Shown here: in pieces, positions 1 to 6,627 of the stretch
How the letters are laid out: every line of letters starts with the position of its first letter
How positions within the stretch are numbered: position 1 is the first letter of the stretch
Assembly (NCBI GenBank): GCA_027077185.1
Contig: JALTGJ010000301.1
Location: 1-8,972, forward strand
DNA from: Spirochaetales bacterium
GTDB taxonomy: Bacteria; Spirochaetota; Spirochaetia; B11-G9
Direction of reading: 5' to 3'
Length of the DNA: 8,972 bases
The notes under the pieces: generated by a model
Databases searched by the model: none
What the model was told of the DNA's origin: nothing
The model's input: only the letters and a program-made list of their open reading frames with translations
Position numbers and translations under genes: made by a program

Positions 1-348
1 TATCTCATCCAGTGGTATGGAGCCAAACTTTGGCTGTAGATGATTGACCAGTTGTCCTCTTTTCATACCTAATATCTCAGGGGAGATTGGTTTATTAGAA
101 GCCTGTCTTCTTAAAGTGAGTTTGCAGCTGGGGATGAAGAAGGTTTTAGAATATTCTCTAAATGTAATTGTTGTTTTCTGTTTTAGTAATGCAGCCTGAT
201 AAGCTTCTTTAGCAATACGCTCAGCTTCATATTTTACTTTTGTTTTTGTTGATATCTCAGTTCTTGGCCCTATAGATAGGACATATCTCCAGTATTTGTG
301 ATGCTCATTGGGCTTTTTCATGTTATAAGGTAATTTGTGTCGTCCCAT
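1..348 (-). CDS. Tyrosine recombinase (phage-type integrase), N-terminal part, runs off the left edge
   Basis: The 116 visible codons start MGRHKLPYN and stay open to base 1. The first 60 or so residues are basic (HHKYWRYVLSIGPR, then KTKVKYEAERIAKEAY), like the arm-binding region of phage-type integrases. Residues 61-116 (TFREYSKTFFIPS ... HLQPKFGSIPLDEI) match the usual pattern of the core-binding SAM-like domain, in which a tFxeyaxxW segment is followed by a helix and then PxFGxxpLdeI. The catalytic domain with the R-H-R-Y residues would lie outside the window, so I cannot say whether the gene is intact. The start is supported by a perfect Shine-Dalgarno TAAGGAG at 354-360, five bases before the ATG. 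Such enzymes integrate phages, genomic islands and conjugative elements, which makes the left part of the window likely mobile or accessory DNA. Confidence 0.8.
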   Translation of the reverse strand, partial: MGRHKLPYNMKKPNEHHKYWRYVLSIGPRTEISTKTKVKYEAERIAKEAYQAALLKQKTTITFREYSKTFFIPSCKLTLRRQASNKPISPEILGMKRGQLVNHLQPKFGSIPLDEI

Positions 349-360
349 ATCTGCTCCTTA

Positions 361-690
361 GGCATAATCATAGAAATATGCATTCCGGGAGCGGGGGAAT
401 TTAGATATTGAAGATTAATCTAAAGAATGGATGGTCTTAGACTTGAAGTTAATTGTACTTTTTGCCGGTGATTATGAAATATTTTCTATAATAACTTTGG
501 GATAGGTACGTTCTGAAACAGGTGAAAAGCTTTTTTCCTGCTCTAAAATGTATAGTGGTCACAAAAATATTAAATGCAAAGAAGATAAAAGGTTTGAACT
601 ATCAGTATACTGGGCTCATTTACTTTCGTACTATTAAATTGTCACTACGGGCTTCATCATCATTACTACCGTTTAAGTGCTTAAAGATGT
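361..690. other. Gap without a recognisable gene, upstream of the integrase
   Basis: No convincing gene is visible on either strand. The stretch holds the integrase Shine-Dalgarno at its left edge, a GC-rich inverted repeat at 382-400 (separate entry), a 10-base palindrome AGATTAATCT at 412-421, and several short reading frames under 40 codons with no ribosome binding site. I found no convincing -35/-10 pair for the integrase. The region would be expected to hold its promoter and possibly an attachment site. Confidence 0.5.
382..400. repeat. GC-rich inverted repeat, possible attachment-site core
   Basis: ATTCCGGGAGCGGGGGAAT has ATTCC/GGAAT ends and is far richer in G+C than the DNA around it. 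Read on the minus strand, CCCCCGCTCCCG looks like the T-stem and acceptor 3' strand of a tRNA gene, but the T-loop does not fit properly. It lies 34 bases upstream of the integrase start, where phage-type attachment sites are often found. Role is inferred only. Confidence 0.3.
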
Positions 691-711
691 AAAAAATAAC
701 CCACTGGGTTT
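691..711 (-). terminator. Candidate rho-independent terminator of the FG-GAP lipoprotein gene
   Basis: On the minus strand, about 55 bases past the stop codon, AACCC-AGT-GGGTT forms a 5-bp hairpin and is followed by A and six T. The stem is short, so it may be weak, but the position and orientation fit the gene ending at 765. Confidence 0.5.
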
Positions 712-764
712 ATATAACAAAAGAGGTGCTTTTTTTATTAAATCAAATGAATCCCTGTATTCCT

Positions 765-2819
765 CTACTGAACTAGATCATTCTCCCACCAGATATCACT
801 AGCGGATACCCAGACAGGAGCGAAAACATCAATGTCTCCATCTCCGTCAAAATCACCTGCATAAACTGAATCCATAGTGTGAAAACTCGAATCAAGAGTT
901 CGCTGGATAAAATTTTCATCTCCATCATTTTCGAACCAAATAATATCATTAGTGTCAGATCGGGTCACAATAATATCAAATTCATTATCCATATTTAGAT
1001 CCGCTACATGTAGGGAGGAAGCTTCTACATTCTCTAAAATTAGGTGTTTAGTAAAAAATTCATTTCCATCATTTTCCCACCAGGCTATTCTTTTTCCTGA
1101 GTCTGTAACACTTATAACATCAATATCTCCATCATGATCCATGTCAGCTGCATGAATGCTTGTTGCATCATCAAATTCACTATCAATTATATGTTCAGTG
1201 AAGGTTTCATCACCATTATTCTCCCACCAAACAACATCGGCGGGATCATTTACAGCTCCTAAAATATCAATATCAGTATCTCCATCCATATCTACTGCAT
1301 ATACATCCGATGCATCCCAGAATCTTGTATCGGCACTTATTATAAATTTTGTGAAATTTTCATTTCCATCGTTTTTCCACCATCCGACTTCACCTGTGAT
1401 TTCCGACGAACCTACAATATCCATAAATCCATCACCGTTAAAATCTGATGCATATATGCTGTAAATACTTTCTAAAGCTGTAGTGATAACATGTTTAGTA
1501 AAATTCTCATTACTGTCATTTTCCCACCACGCAAGGGTATCAGTACTTGGAGCGCCTCCAATGATATCAATATCCCCGTCACCGTCCATATCTACTGCAA
1601 ATACACAGCGACCTCCAACAAATGCACTGTCTATGTTATGTTTTGTAAAACTTCCTGTCCCGTCATTTTCCCACCAGTCTAAATCATCCCCCAAATATTT
1701 AGCTCCAAGGAGATCAAGATCACCATCACTATCAATATCAGCTGCATAGGCTGTATATGGTGCATTGTAATTATCAGTTATAATATGTTCAGTAAAGCTT
1801 ACAGGTTCAAGTCCGAACTGCCATATCGTAGGATCAATAAAACCGTCCCCCCATTCACCATCTTCATTTTGAGAGTTTACTTTCCAGGAATAGGTCTTAC
1901 CATAAGACAACCTCTCATCCAAAAGGATTTCAGAATCTGAAAAAAAACTATTTGAGAAAAAATAAGAGCTATCATCTCCAGATACTTGAATTTTATATGC
2001 TGTAACACCAGGCTCATCTTCCCAATCTAGAAGAGCAAGTGGAGATCTTACAAAACCACCATCAGAAGGAACAGGAAATGAAGGCTGACTTACACTAACA
2101 CGAAAATAATAAGTTGGACTCCATCCACTCCAAACTCCTGCAGAGTTAAGATGTTTTACCCTCCATTGCTGGATGTATCCATGACTGGTTATATAGTCAA
2201 TCTGATACTGTGACTCTATAAGGGAATCAATATCAACATTCAATATTTCAGATGAAGAATCAAATGCTGAACCAACCTGAAGATGATATCTGACTGCGCC
2301 GGGGAAGTCATTCCAGTCCAGTAAAGGCGTAGAATCTACTATAGCTTCCCCGTCGGCAGGAATAACATATGGAATGCCTGTATCAATAATAATGTCCAAT
2401 ACACCACTCCAGGAATTACTCCATCTGCCAGCTATACTGTCATAAGCTTTAGCACGCCAAAGAAATCTGCCATCATGCAGAATACCAGAAGGGACAATAC
2501 ATTCATTTGTTTCAAAATCATCCTTTGAAAAGAGAATAAATTCATCAAAAACATCATAGTTCTCATAGTATGGGGAAATTTGAATCCAGTAATGTGTTAC
2601 TATATTCGGATTTAATGGTCTGATAGTAAGCACAGGTGTTAGGGTATTATAAATATTTGTATCAGGATAAGGGGTAATTATATCATCTACATCATCATAT
2701 CCGGTTATTCCATCTCCATCAAAATCACTCCAATCGGGTTCCTCTATTTCAACAGGACATGAAATAAATGCAAACTGTATGAAAACCAGAATGAGAATGT
2801 ATATATATTTATTTTTCAA
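765..2819 (-). CDS. Secreted lipoprotein with fibronectin-III-like domains and a seven-repeat FG-GAP/VCBS propeller
   Basis: 684 residues. Residues 1-21 form a lipoprotein signal (basic start, hydrophobic core, FIS-C21); this lipobox is looser than the classical one, as in spirochaetes. A DFDGDGITGYDD stretch (32-43) resembles a dockerin or thrombospondin-type calcium loop. Three fibronectin-III-like domains follow at about 57-145, 148-242 and 245-338, with recurring LDW and GxWSxW-type motifs. Seven repeats fill 343-684, each with a calcium loop of type DxDxDGDxD (first Asp at 361, 410, 459, 510, 559, 607, 656) and then a WWEND motif; the period is 48-51 residues, as expected for a seven-bladed integrin-alpha-like beta-propeller. 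The sixth loop (DLNMDNEFD) lacks the usual glycine. No catalytic domain is visible, so a surface binding or adhesion role is the best guess; the ligand is unknown. The start is TTG, supported by a strong Shine-Dalgarno. It appears monocistronic. Confidence 0.88.
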   Translation of the reverse strand: MKNKYIYILILVFIQFAFISCPVEIEEPDWSDFDGDGITGYDDVDDIITPYPDTNIYNTLTPVLTIRPLNPNIVTHYWIQISPYYENYDVFDEFILFSKDDFETNECIVPSGILHDGRFLWRAKAYDSIAGRWSNSWSGVLDIIIDTGIPYVIPADGEAIVDSTPLLDWNDFPGAVRYHLQVGSAFDSSSEILNVDIDSLIESQYQIDYITSHGYIQQWRVKHLNSAGVWSGWSPTYYFRVSVSQPSFPVPSDGGFVRSPLALLDWEDEPGVTAYKIQVSGDDSSYFFSNSFFSDSEILLDERLSYGKTYSWKVNSQNEDGEWGDGFIDPTIWQFGLEPVSFTEHIITDNYNAPYTAYAADIDSDGDLDLLGAKYLGDDLDWWENDGTGSFTKHNIDSAFVGGRCVFAVDMDGDGDIDIIGGAPSTDTLAWWENDSNENFTKHVITTALESIYSIYASDFNGDGFMDIVGSSEITGEVGWWKNDGNENFTKFIISADTRFWDASDVYAVDMDGDTDIDILGAVNDPADVVWWENNGDETFTEHIIDSEFDDATSIHAADMDHDGDIDVISVTDSGKRIAWWENDGNEFFTKHLILENVEASSLHVADLNMDNEFDIIVTRSDTNDIIWFENDGDENFIQRTLDSSFHTMDSVYAGDFDGDGDIDVFAPVWVSASDIWWENDLVQ

Positions 2820-2826
2820 TTTATTA

Positions 2827-2833
2827 CTCCTTT
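2827..2833 (-). promoter_or_regulatory. Shine-Dalgarno deciding the TTG start of the lipoprotein gene
   Basis: AAAGGAG on the minus strand lies seven bases before TTG at 2817-2819. The start at TTG is also needed to include the whole lipoprotein signal peptide. Confidence 0.8.
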
Positions 2834-3564
2834 ATCGTTTTAAATAAACTCGTAGACCAATAAAATTTTTCTTAATTTTGATTTTTAAATAACAGTATAT
2901 TGTTTTCAGGGAATTTTACAAGTAAATTTTCCTCCACTAATTAGTATGAAAGAGCTCCTTCAAATTGCCGGTAAATTGGAATTGTAACCTGATAAAGGCC
3001 GTATCTATCATGAAATAGGTAAATGTCTGAGAGAACCAGGAAGTAGGTTTAAAAAGTTTGAAAACATGGACTCTGACTATTACATGGATAAAGCACAGGA
3101 AATGTTGTCCGAAACTGGAATGGACAATGGAAGTTTCTTCAGCATCAGTATAGAAATATTTATTACTTTAGTTAATTGTTTATTTGACATTCATTGAACT
3201 GTCTTATTCTTCAAAAATAAACATTAACAAGAGCTCTTGATAACACCATTTCTCAATTAACAAGACAACTTGTAGACTGCAAATATCAATTAAAGAGACC
3301 TCTTGTTTTAAGACTTGTTAGATATACATGCTGTCAGAGAGGCTTCAGAGAGAGTTGAGCTAAAATACCAGAAAAAATATTGATATTAACACTGATAAAG
3401 AAGCTAATTAAATGACAATTTTATAAGCAGAAACACCAATTATCCAACCAATTAAAACCAAAATCACATATCAAACAGCGTCAATATCGGCGTCAGTACC
3501 AAATTTGATATTTTTAGCCAATTCCTAGAATCATCTTAAACCCTTACAATACAAGCACTTAAGC
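2834..3564. other. Long stretch without an intact gene
   Basis: About 730 bases between the lipoprotein gene and the tRNA terminator. It holds the interrupted TPR-like frame at 2946-3197 (separate entry), a perfect 12-base palindrome CAAGAGCTCTTG at 3228-3239, and the direct repeat ATTAACAAGA at about 3223 and 3255. An open plus-strand frame from about 3221 to 3355 (reading LTRQLVDCKYQLKRPLVLR in part) has no start codon and I do not recognise it. The picture is of decayed gene remnants rather than functional DNA. The promoter of the lipoprotein gene should lie near 2850-2900, but no clear -35/-10 pair stands out. Confidence 0.5.
2946..3197 (+). pseudogene. Interrupted reading frame resembling a TPR-protein fragment
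   Basis: The frame starts MKELLQIAGKLEL, meets a TAA at 2985, then continues open through DKGRIYHEIGKCLRE and DYYMDKAQEMLSETGM to a TGA at 3195-3197. The segments IYHEIGKCLRE and YYMDKAQEMLSETGM have the helix spacing and the A..., G-M ending seen in tetratricopeptide repeats of the sort found at the ends of large signalling ATPases and cyclases. There is no Shine-Dalgarno before the ATG. It is most simply a relic of a longer gene. With so few residues the family call is weak. Confidence 0.35.
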
Positions 3565-3566
3565 AT

Positions 3567-3595
3567 AAAAAAAGCACCTCTAAAAGAGGTGCTTT
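3567..3595 (-). terminator. Rho-independent terminator of the tRNA gene
   Basis: On the minus strand the tRNA is followed after one base by AAAGCACCTCT, a TTT loop and AGAGGTGCTTT, a perfect 11-bp stem, and the T-run extends to seven T. The arms are 3571-3581 and 3585-3595. It is a strong terminator placed directly after the mature tRNA 3' end. Confidence 0.9.
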
Positions 3596-3596
3596 A

Positions 3597-3670
3597 TGGG
3601 TCCACAAGGACTTGAACCTTGGACAACCTGATTATGAGTCAGGGACTCTAACCAACTGAGCTATAGACCC
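3597..3670 (-). tRNA. tRNA with anticodon CAT (elongator Met or lysidine-type Ile2)
   Basis: The 74 bases fold into a full cloverleaf: acceptor GGGTCTA/TGGACCC, D-stem GCTC/GAGT, anticodon stem CCTGA/TCAGG with loop CTCATAA, a five-base variable loop TTGTC, T-stem CAAGG/CCTTG with loop TTCAAGT, and discriminator A. The CCA end is not encoded, so a CCA-adding enzyme is required. It is not the initiator tRNA: the first pair is G-C, and the anticodon stem lacks the three G-C pairs. CAT with this loop fits both elongator tRNA-Met and the tRNA-Ile whose C34 is changed to lysidine by TilS; the sequence alone does not settle which. Two oddities are the G10-T25 wobble closing the D-stem and a C at position 26, usually a purine. 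Confidence 0.93.
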
Positions 3671-3737
3671 AATACTTGTACCCAGCCTGGATGCATGAAC
3701 AATGCAAGTTAAGCTTATGGCCAGAACAAGTTCGATA

Positions 3738-3766
3738 TTTGTATCAAAAAAAGAGTATTATGTCAA
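3738..3766 (-). promoter_or_regulatory. Promoter of the tRNA gene
   Basis: On the minus strand a perfect -35 TTGACA (3761-3766) is followed after 17 bases by TACAAA (3738-3743), four of six to the -10 consensus. Transcription would start near 3731, giving a leader of about 60 bases that must be trimmed by processing. It lies just past the stop codon of the upstream gene, so the tRNA can be expressed independently of the operon, though read-through is possible. Confidence 0.6.
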
Positions 3767-3776
3767 CAATCCCTCT

Positions 3777-4625
3777 CTATGGTAATTCCTGATATTTCAA
3801 TAAAAAATTAATTAATATTTCTTTGTTTGTACTGAATTTTGACAGTTCCTGAAAATCTTTATAAAGATCTGTAATATACAGTGAAATTTCTTCAAATCTA
3901 TCAATAGTACCAATATTTAATTGATTTAATTTATCGATCAGCTTAAGTGCATATTCATTAGTAAACTCTGTACATTCAGCGGACAACGCAAACAGTCCTG
4001 CTGGAATACAGTTTATGCTATGCTGTTTCATGTAGAGAATGCTGTTGGTAATCTGTACTGCCTGGTTTTCCAGGTATTCCAGTTCTTCCTCATATCCGGC
4101 AGTTCCACCGGCAAGTTCCTCAATAAGAGAGCTGATTCGTAAATGATTAAAACATACAACCATCACATGAAGACTGGGTACACAATGAAGGTGAGGATCT
4201 GCCCAGTGAAGTAGTTTTAGTTTTATATGTCTTCCGGAACCGGGCCTTGTCGTTGTTGATTGGCAACGATCAGAAACCTCGAAGCCATTTTTATACAGCT
4301 GGTCAATATTTTTGATATATTGCTCTATTAGAGGAAGAGCCCTGTTTCCAAATTCCCGATAAAGGAAAAAGATAGATTTAATCCATAACTGAGAAAAACT
4401 CATGTAAGTTCTCAGGTATTCCAGGGAAAAGGGAATAAGCTTATCAAGTTCATGATCTACATTTACAATTTTACGTTTTCTTATTCTGATACGGCTTTGA
4501 TATTGGGGAAGAAAGAATTTTGTAAGTAAAGTTCCCAGGAATTTAAATCCGGTTTTTCTGGTTTCCTTTTTGCTAAGAAAGATAAAAGCTGCGTAGAAAA
4601 CATTAAGGTTAATTATTCTATTCAA
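3777..4625 (-). CDS. PAP2 phosphatase-like protein apparently lacking the membrane helices
   Basis: 282 residues from the preferred TTG start at 4623-4625, one base after the stop of the radical SAM gene, with Shine-Dalgarno AAGGGA seven bases before it. An upstream TTG at 4650-4652 would add nine residues but has no ribosome binding site. Motifs appear in the order of PAP2 (type 2 phosphatidic acid phosphatase / AUR1-like) proteins: an IPF segment near 64-66; R120-x6-R127-P128, as in the K/R-x6-RP motif; C148-VPSLH153, as in the NCFPSLH form of the second motif; and KQH202SINC206IPAG, as in the kQHyxxDxxaG third motif, with Cys in place of the usual Asp. Yet the segments between are polar and charged, so no run of five or six membrane helices can be seen; at most one weak hydrophobic stretch lies near the start. 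Family PAP2 enzymes cleave or transfer lipid phosphates. Function here is unknown and activity doubtful. Confidence 0.65.
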   Translation of the reverse strand: MNRIINLNVFYAAFIFLSKKETRKTGFKFLGTLLTKFFLPQYQSRIRIRKRKIVNVDHELDKLIPFSLEYLRTYMSFSQLWIKSIFFLYREFGNRALPLIEQYIKNIDQLYKNGFEVSDRCQSTTTRPGSGRHIKLKLLHWADPHLHCVPSLHVMVVCFNHLRISSLIEELAGGTAGYEEELEYLENQAVQITNSILYMKQHSINCIPAGLFALSAECTEFTNEYALKLIDKLNQLNIGTIDRFEEISLYITDLYKDFQELSKFSTNKEILINFLLKYQELP

Positions 4626-4626
4626 T

Positions 4627-5817
4627 TTAGAATCCCTTAACTTTGTGACCAAACAGCATATTTTGATAGCATCTTACACATCCAGGGAAAAGCCCATGTT
4701 CAGATTGTTTTAGAGTTTGTCGGAATTTAACAGCACGATCGTTATTTAAAATATCGTACAGCTTGCTGTCTTTAATATTTCCCAGAGTATATTCAGGATA
4801 ATCTGCACAAAAATGAACATTACCATTATAATCTATATTGCATTGAGACCATGGAACAGTGCACCTGTCCCGTACAACAAGATCAAGATTTGAATAATAT
4901 TCACCGATTTTTTCAGGATTGATTGCTGGTACTGTAACAACAGGGTATCCAAGGTTCATAGAATGTATTTTTTTTAATATTTCAGCAAAAACTTTGCCGT
5001 CTATTCCTTCATTGTATCCTGTATTATAAGCCTCAAGACAATGTGTATCTGTATCAAGTTTTTCTTTCATAAATTCTTTATGTTTTTTTACAATAGTATC
5101 ATTGGAATAGGTACCAAGGTTTATAAAATGCCAGGATAAATTAAAATCTTTTACAGCTTCTACAAGTTTATCCAGATGCATATAGTTTTTATTACTTACC
5201 GTTGTTACAATTCCCATATGAGGGAATTTACTTTTCTGAAGCTTCTTTTGTCTATTTATTTCTTTAAAGCCTTCTATTACCCTATTATAGGCTCCAATAC
5301 CTCTTATCTTATTGTTTACCTCTTCAAACCCATCCAGGGAGACAAACAAGGCATTCCATTTATCTCTCACAATCCTCTCTGCTTCTTTTTTTAGAAATGT
5401 GCCGTTTGTATTAACACTTAACACGCATTTCTTGTTAACTATATATTTTGCAAGATCCATAAAATCAGGATATAGAAAGGGTTCTCCACCCCACATATAA
5501 AAGACAGGTTTATCCGGAGCAATTTCATCTACAAGGCTTTTATAACGATCCAGGGAAATAATTTTTTTTGCTTCCTTTCTTGCATATTCACCTTTTAGTA
5601 CACCTTTATCTCCTCGTTGTCCGCACATAACACAATTTAAATTACACAGTGGAGTAATCCTAAAATATATAAGGCTTGGTTTATTTGATTTTCCCCTGTA
5701 GAATCTTCGATCAATAGTATTGTTTTTTTTGCTGAGGAGAAAAGTTTTTGCTATTCGATAGGACATCCCCGGATTCTGAAAAAGAATTTTGGGTACAATG
5801 GAAAAGTTATTATTCAT
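4627..5817 (-). CDS. Radical SAM enzyme with SPASM-type C-terminal domain
   Basis: 396 residues. The [4Fe-4S] motif C58-NLN-C62-VM-C65 is the classical CxxxCxxC that binds S-adenosylmethionine; WGGEP at 109-113 is the SAM-contacting GGEP motif, and VNTNGT (135-140) and FVSLDG (158-163) are further barrel strands of the family. A SPASM-like domain follows, with Cys at 319, 326, 337, 380 and 383 (DRCTVPWSQC, HFCADYPEYTLGNI, PGCVRCYQ), which would hold one or two extra iron-sulfur clusters. Family members modify peptides, proteins or small molecules; the substrate cannot be read from the sequence, and no small precursor peptide gene is visible nearby. It begins 18 bases after rlpA and ends one base before the PAP2-like gene, so the three probably form one transcript. 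The nearest Shine-Dalgarno (AAGGA, 5833-5837) is 15 bases from the ATG, unusually far, so translation may depend on coupling to rlpA. Confidence 0.9.
   Translation of the reverse strand: MNNNFSIVPKILFQNPGMSYRIAKTFLLSKKNNTIDRRFYRGKSNKPSLIYFRITPLCNLNCVMCGQRGDKGVLKGEYARKEAKKIISLDRYKSLVDEIAPDKPVFYMWGGEPFLYPDFMDLAKYIVNKKCVLSVNTNGTFLKKEAERIVRDKWNALFVSLDGFEEVNNKIRGIGAYNRVIEGFKEINRQKKLQKSKFPHMGIVTTVSNKNYMHLDKLVEAVKDFNLSWHFINLGTYSNDTIVKKHKEFMKEKLDTDTHCLEAYNTGYNEGIDGKVFAEILKKIHSMNLGYPVVTVPAINPEKIGEYYSNLDLVVRDRCTVPWSQCNIDYNGNVHFCADYPEYTLGNIKDSKLYDILNNDRAVKFRQTLKQSEHGLFPGCVRCYQNMLFGHKVKGF
4633..4638 (-). promoter_or_regulatory. Shine-Dalgarno deciding the start of the PAP2-like gene
   Basis: AAGGGA lies inside the last codons of the radical SAM gene, seven bases before TTG at 4623-4625. 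The layout stop-A-TTG suggests translational coupling of the two genes. Confidence 0.65.
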
Positions 5818-5835
5818 TATAATATATCTAAATCC

Positions 5836-6459
5836 TTATTGTTTTCGGAGCAGCACCCTGGAGAAACCCAGGACTTCCAGCTTCTTTTTAATTGGATCTA
5901 TTTGTATCTCCTCAATATTTTTTAGAATTATACGCATATTTCCACTCGATGTTAACTCTATTGATGGAATAAATTCGTTATTATTAAGGAGATTTACTAA
6001 TTTATCAACATTTGATTGATTTGTGAATGAAGCAATCTGAATTATCCATTTATGCTGAAGCAGCCCGGTTTCAGCATTATGATCTTTGTTTCCATCAAGT
6101 TCATCAGGATTTTCAATAATTCTTATTTCTACAGTTGCAACTCCTTTCCCTACCATATCCAGTCTGCTTGCTGCAGCTCTGGAAAGATCGATTATTCGTC
6201 CTTCAACAAAGGGTCCCCTGTCATTTATTCTTACATGGACTATTTTATCATTTCCCAAATTTTTGACTTCAACTATTGTATTAAATGGCAGAGTCTTATG
6301 TGCAGCAGTCAGCATGTTTGTATCAAAGTGTTCTCCGTTGGCTGTTAGACGACCCTGGAATTTCCCGCCATACCAGGATGCCTTACCTGTTTCAAGACCT
6401 AATAAATTGCTGCTAAGGAATGCCAGGACCAGAAATGTGTATATAGTTCGTTTGTGCAT
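5836..6459 (-). CDS. rlpA: RlpA-family septal peptidoglycan hydrolase with SPOR domain
   Basis: 207 residues. A signal peptide fills about 1-22 (basic start, then FLVLAFLSSNLLG). It has no lipobox cysteine, so unlike E. coli RlpA the protein is probably a free periplasmic one. Residues 24-115 are the double-psi beta-barrel of RlpA: GKASWYGGKFQGRLTANGE, HKTLPFNT, VRINDRGPF and RIIDLSRAAA. E43 and D46 (GEHFD) sit where the residues needed for lytic transglycosylase activity in Pseudomonas RlpA are expected, with D91 in IIDLS. Residues 136-205 look like a SPOR domain (WIIQIASFTNQSNVDKLVNLL...), which binds denuded glycan strands at the division septum. It is first in a minus-strand group with the radical SAM and PAP2-like genes. 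There is no clear Shine-Dalgarno; a TAG nine codons upstream limits the start, and a 12-base palindrome overlaps the ATG. Confidence 0.92.
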   Translation of the reverse strand: MHKRTIYTFLVLAFLSSNLLGLETGKASWYGGKFQGRLTANGEHFDTNMLTAAHKTLPFNTIVEVKNLGNDKIVHVRINDRGPFVEGRIIDLSRAAASRLDMVGKGVATVEIRIIENPDELDGNKDHNAETGLLQHKWIIQIASFTNQSNVDKLVNLLNNNEFIPSIELTSSGNMRIILKNIEEIQIDPIKKKLEVLGFSRVLLRKQ

Positions 6460-6469
6460 ACAATTGTAT
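6458..6469. promoter_or_regulatory. Perfect 12-base palindrome overlapping the rlpA start codon
   Basis: ATACAATTGTAT is its own reverse complement and covers two bases of the rlpA ATG and the bases just upstream. It could bind a dimeric regulator or, in the mRNA, pair with a second copy or mask the start. Chance occurrence in AT-rich DNA is possible. Confidence 0.3.
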
Positions 6470-6608
6470 CGGCTGCAGTCCTCTATTCATTGAGAAGCTT
6501 TTTGCGCTATCTTACATTTTGAATTTTGAAAGCACTTCTTCTCTAACACAGAGCAGTATGACTGGCGAAAAAAGCCTGCAAACTCTAAAAGTGGGACACA
6601 TCGCACAA

Positions 6609-6619
6609 GACTCTGAGTC
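6609..6619. promoter_or_regulatory. Small palindrome next to the lysS promoter
   Basis: GACTC-T-GAGTC lies eight bases upstream of the -35 box of lysS, in a position where an activator or repressor could bind. No regulator is known to me for this motif. Confidence 0.2.
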
Positions 6620-6627
6620 CTTTCATC

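Noticed and set aside
511..637. Plus-strand frame reading TGEKLFSCSKMYSG, resembling a zinc-finger linker
   Set aside because: Short, no ribosome binding site, no second Cys-His set in the right spacing; a chance match.
952..1749. Several plus-strand open frames of 61-102 codons
   Set aside because: They lie antisense to the repeated part of the lipoprotein gene and only reflect its repeat composition.
3228..3239. Perfect palindrome CAAGAGCTCTTG
   Set aside because: Lies in decayed noncoding DNA, not near any promoter or gene start; no support for a role.
3416..3475. Minus-strand 19-codon GTG frame that reads as a hydrophobic helix (VILVLIGWIIGVSAY), like a small type I toxin
   Set aside because: No ribosome binding site or promoter and directly preceded by a stop in frame; too short to support.
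3740..4652. CRISPR array or tandem DNA repeats anywhere in the window
   Set aside because: No regularly spaced direct repeats were seen apart from the protein repeats encoded in the lipoprotein gene.
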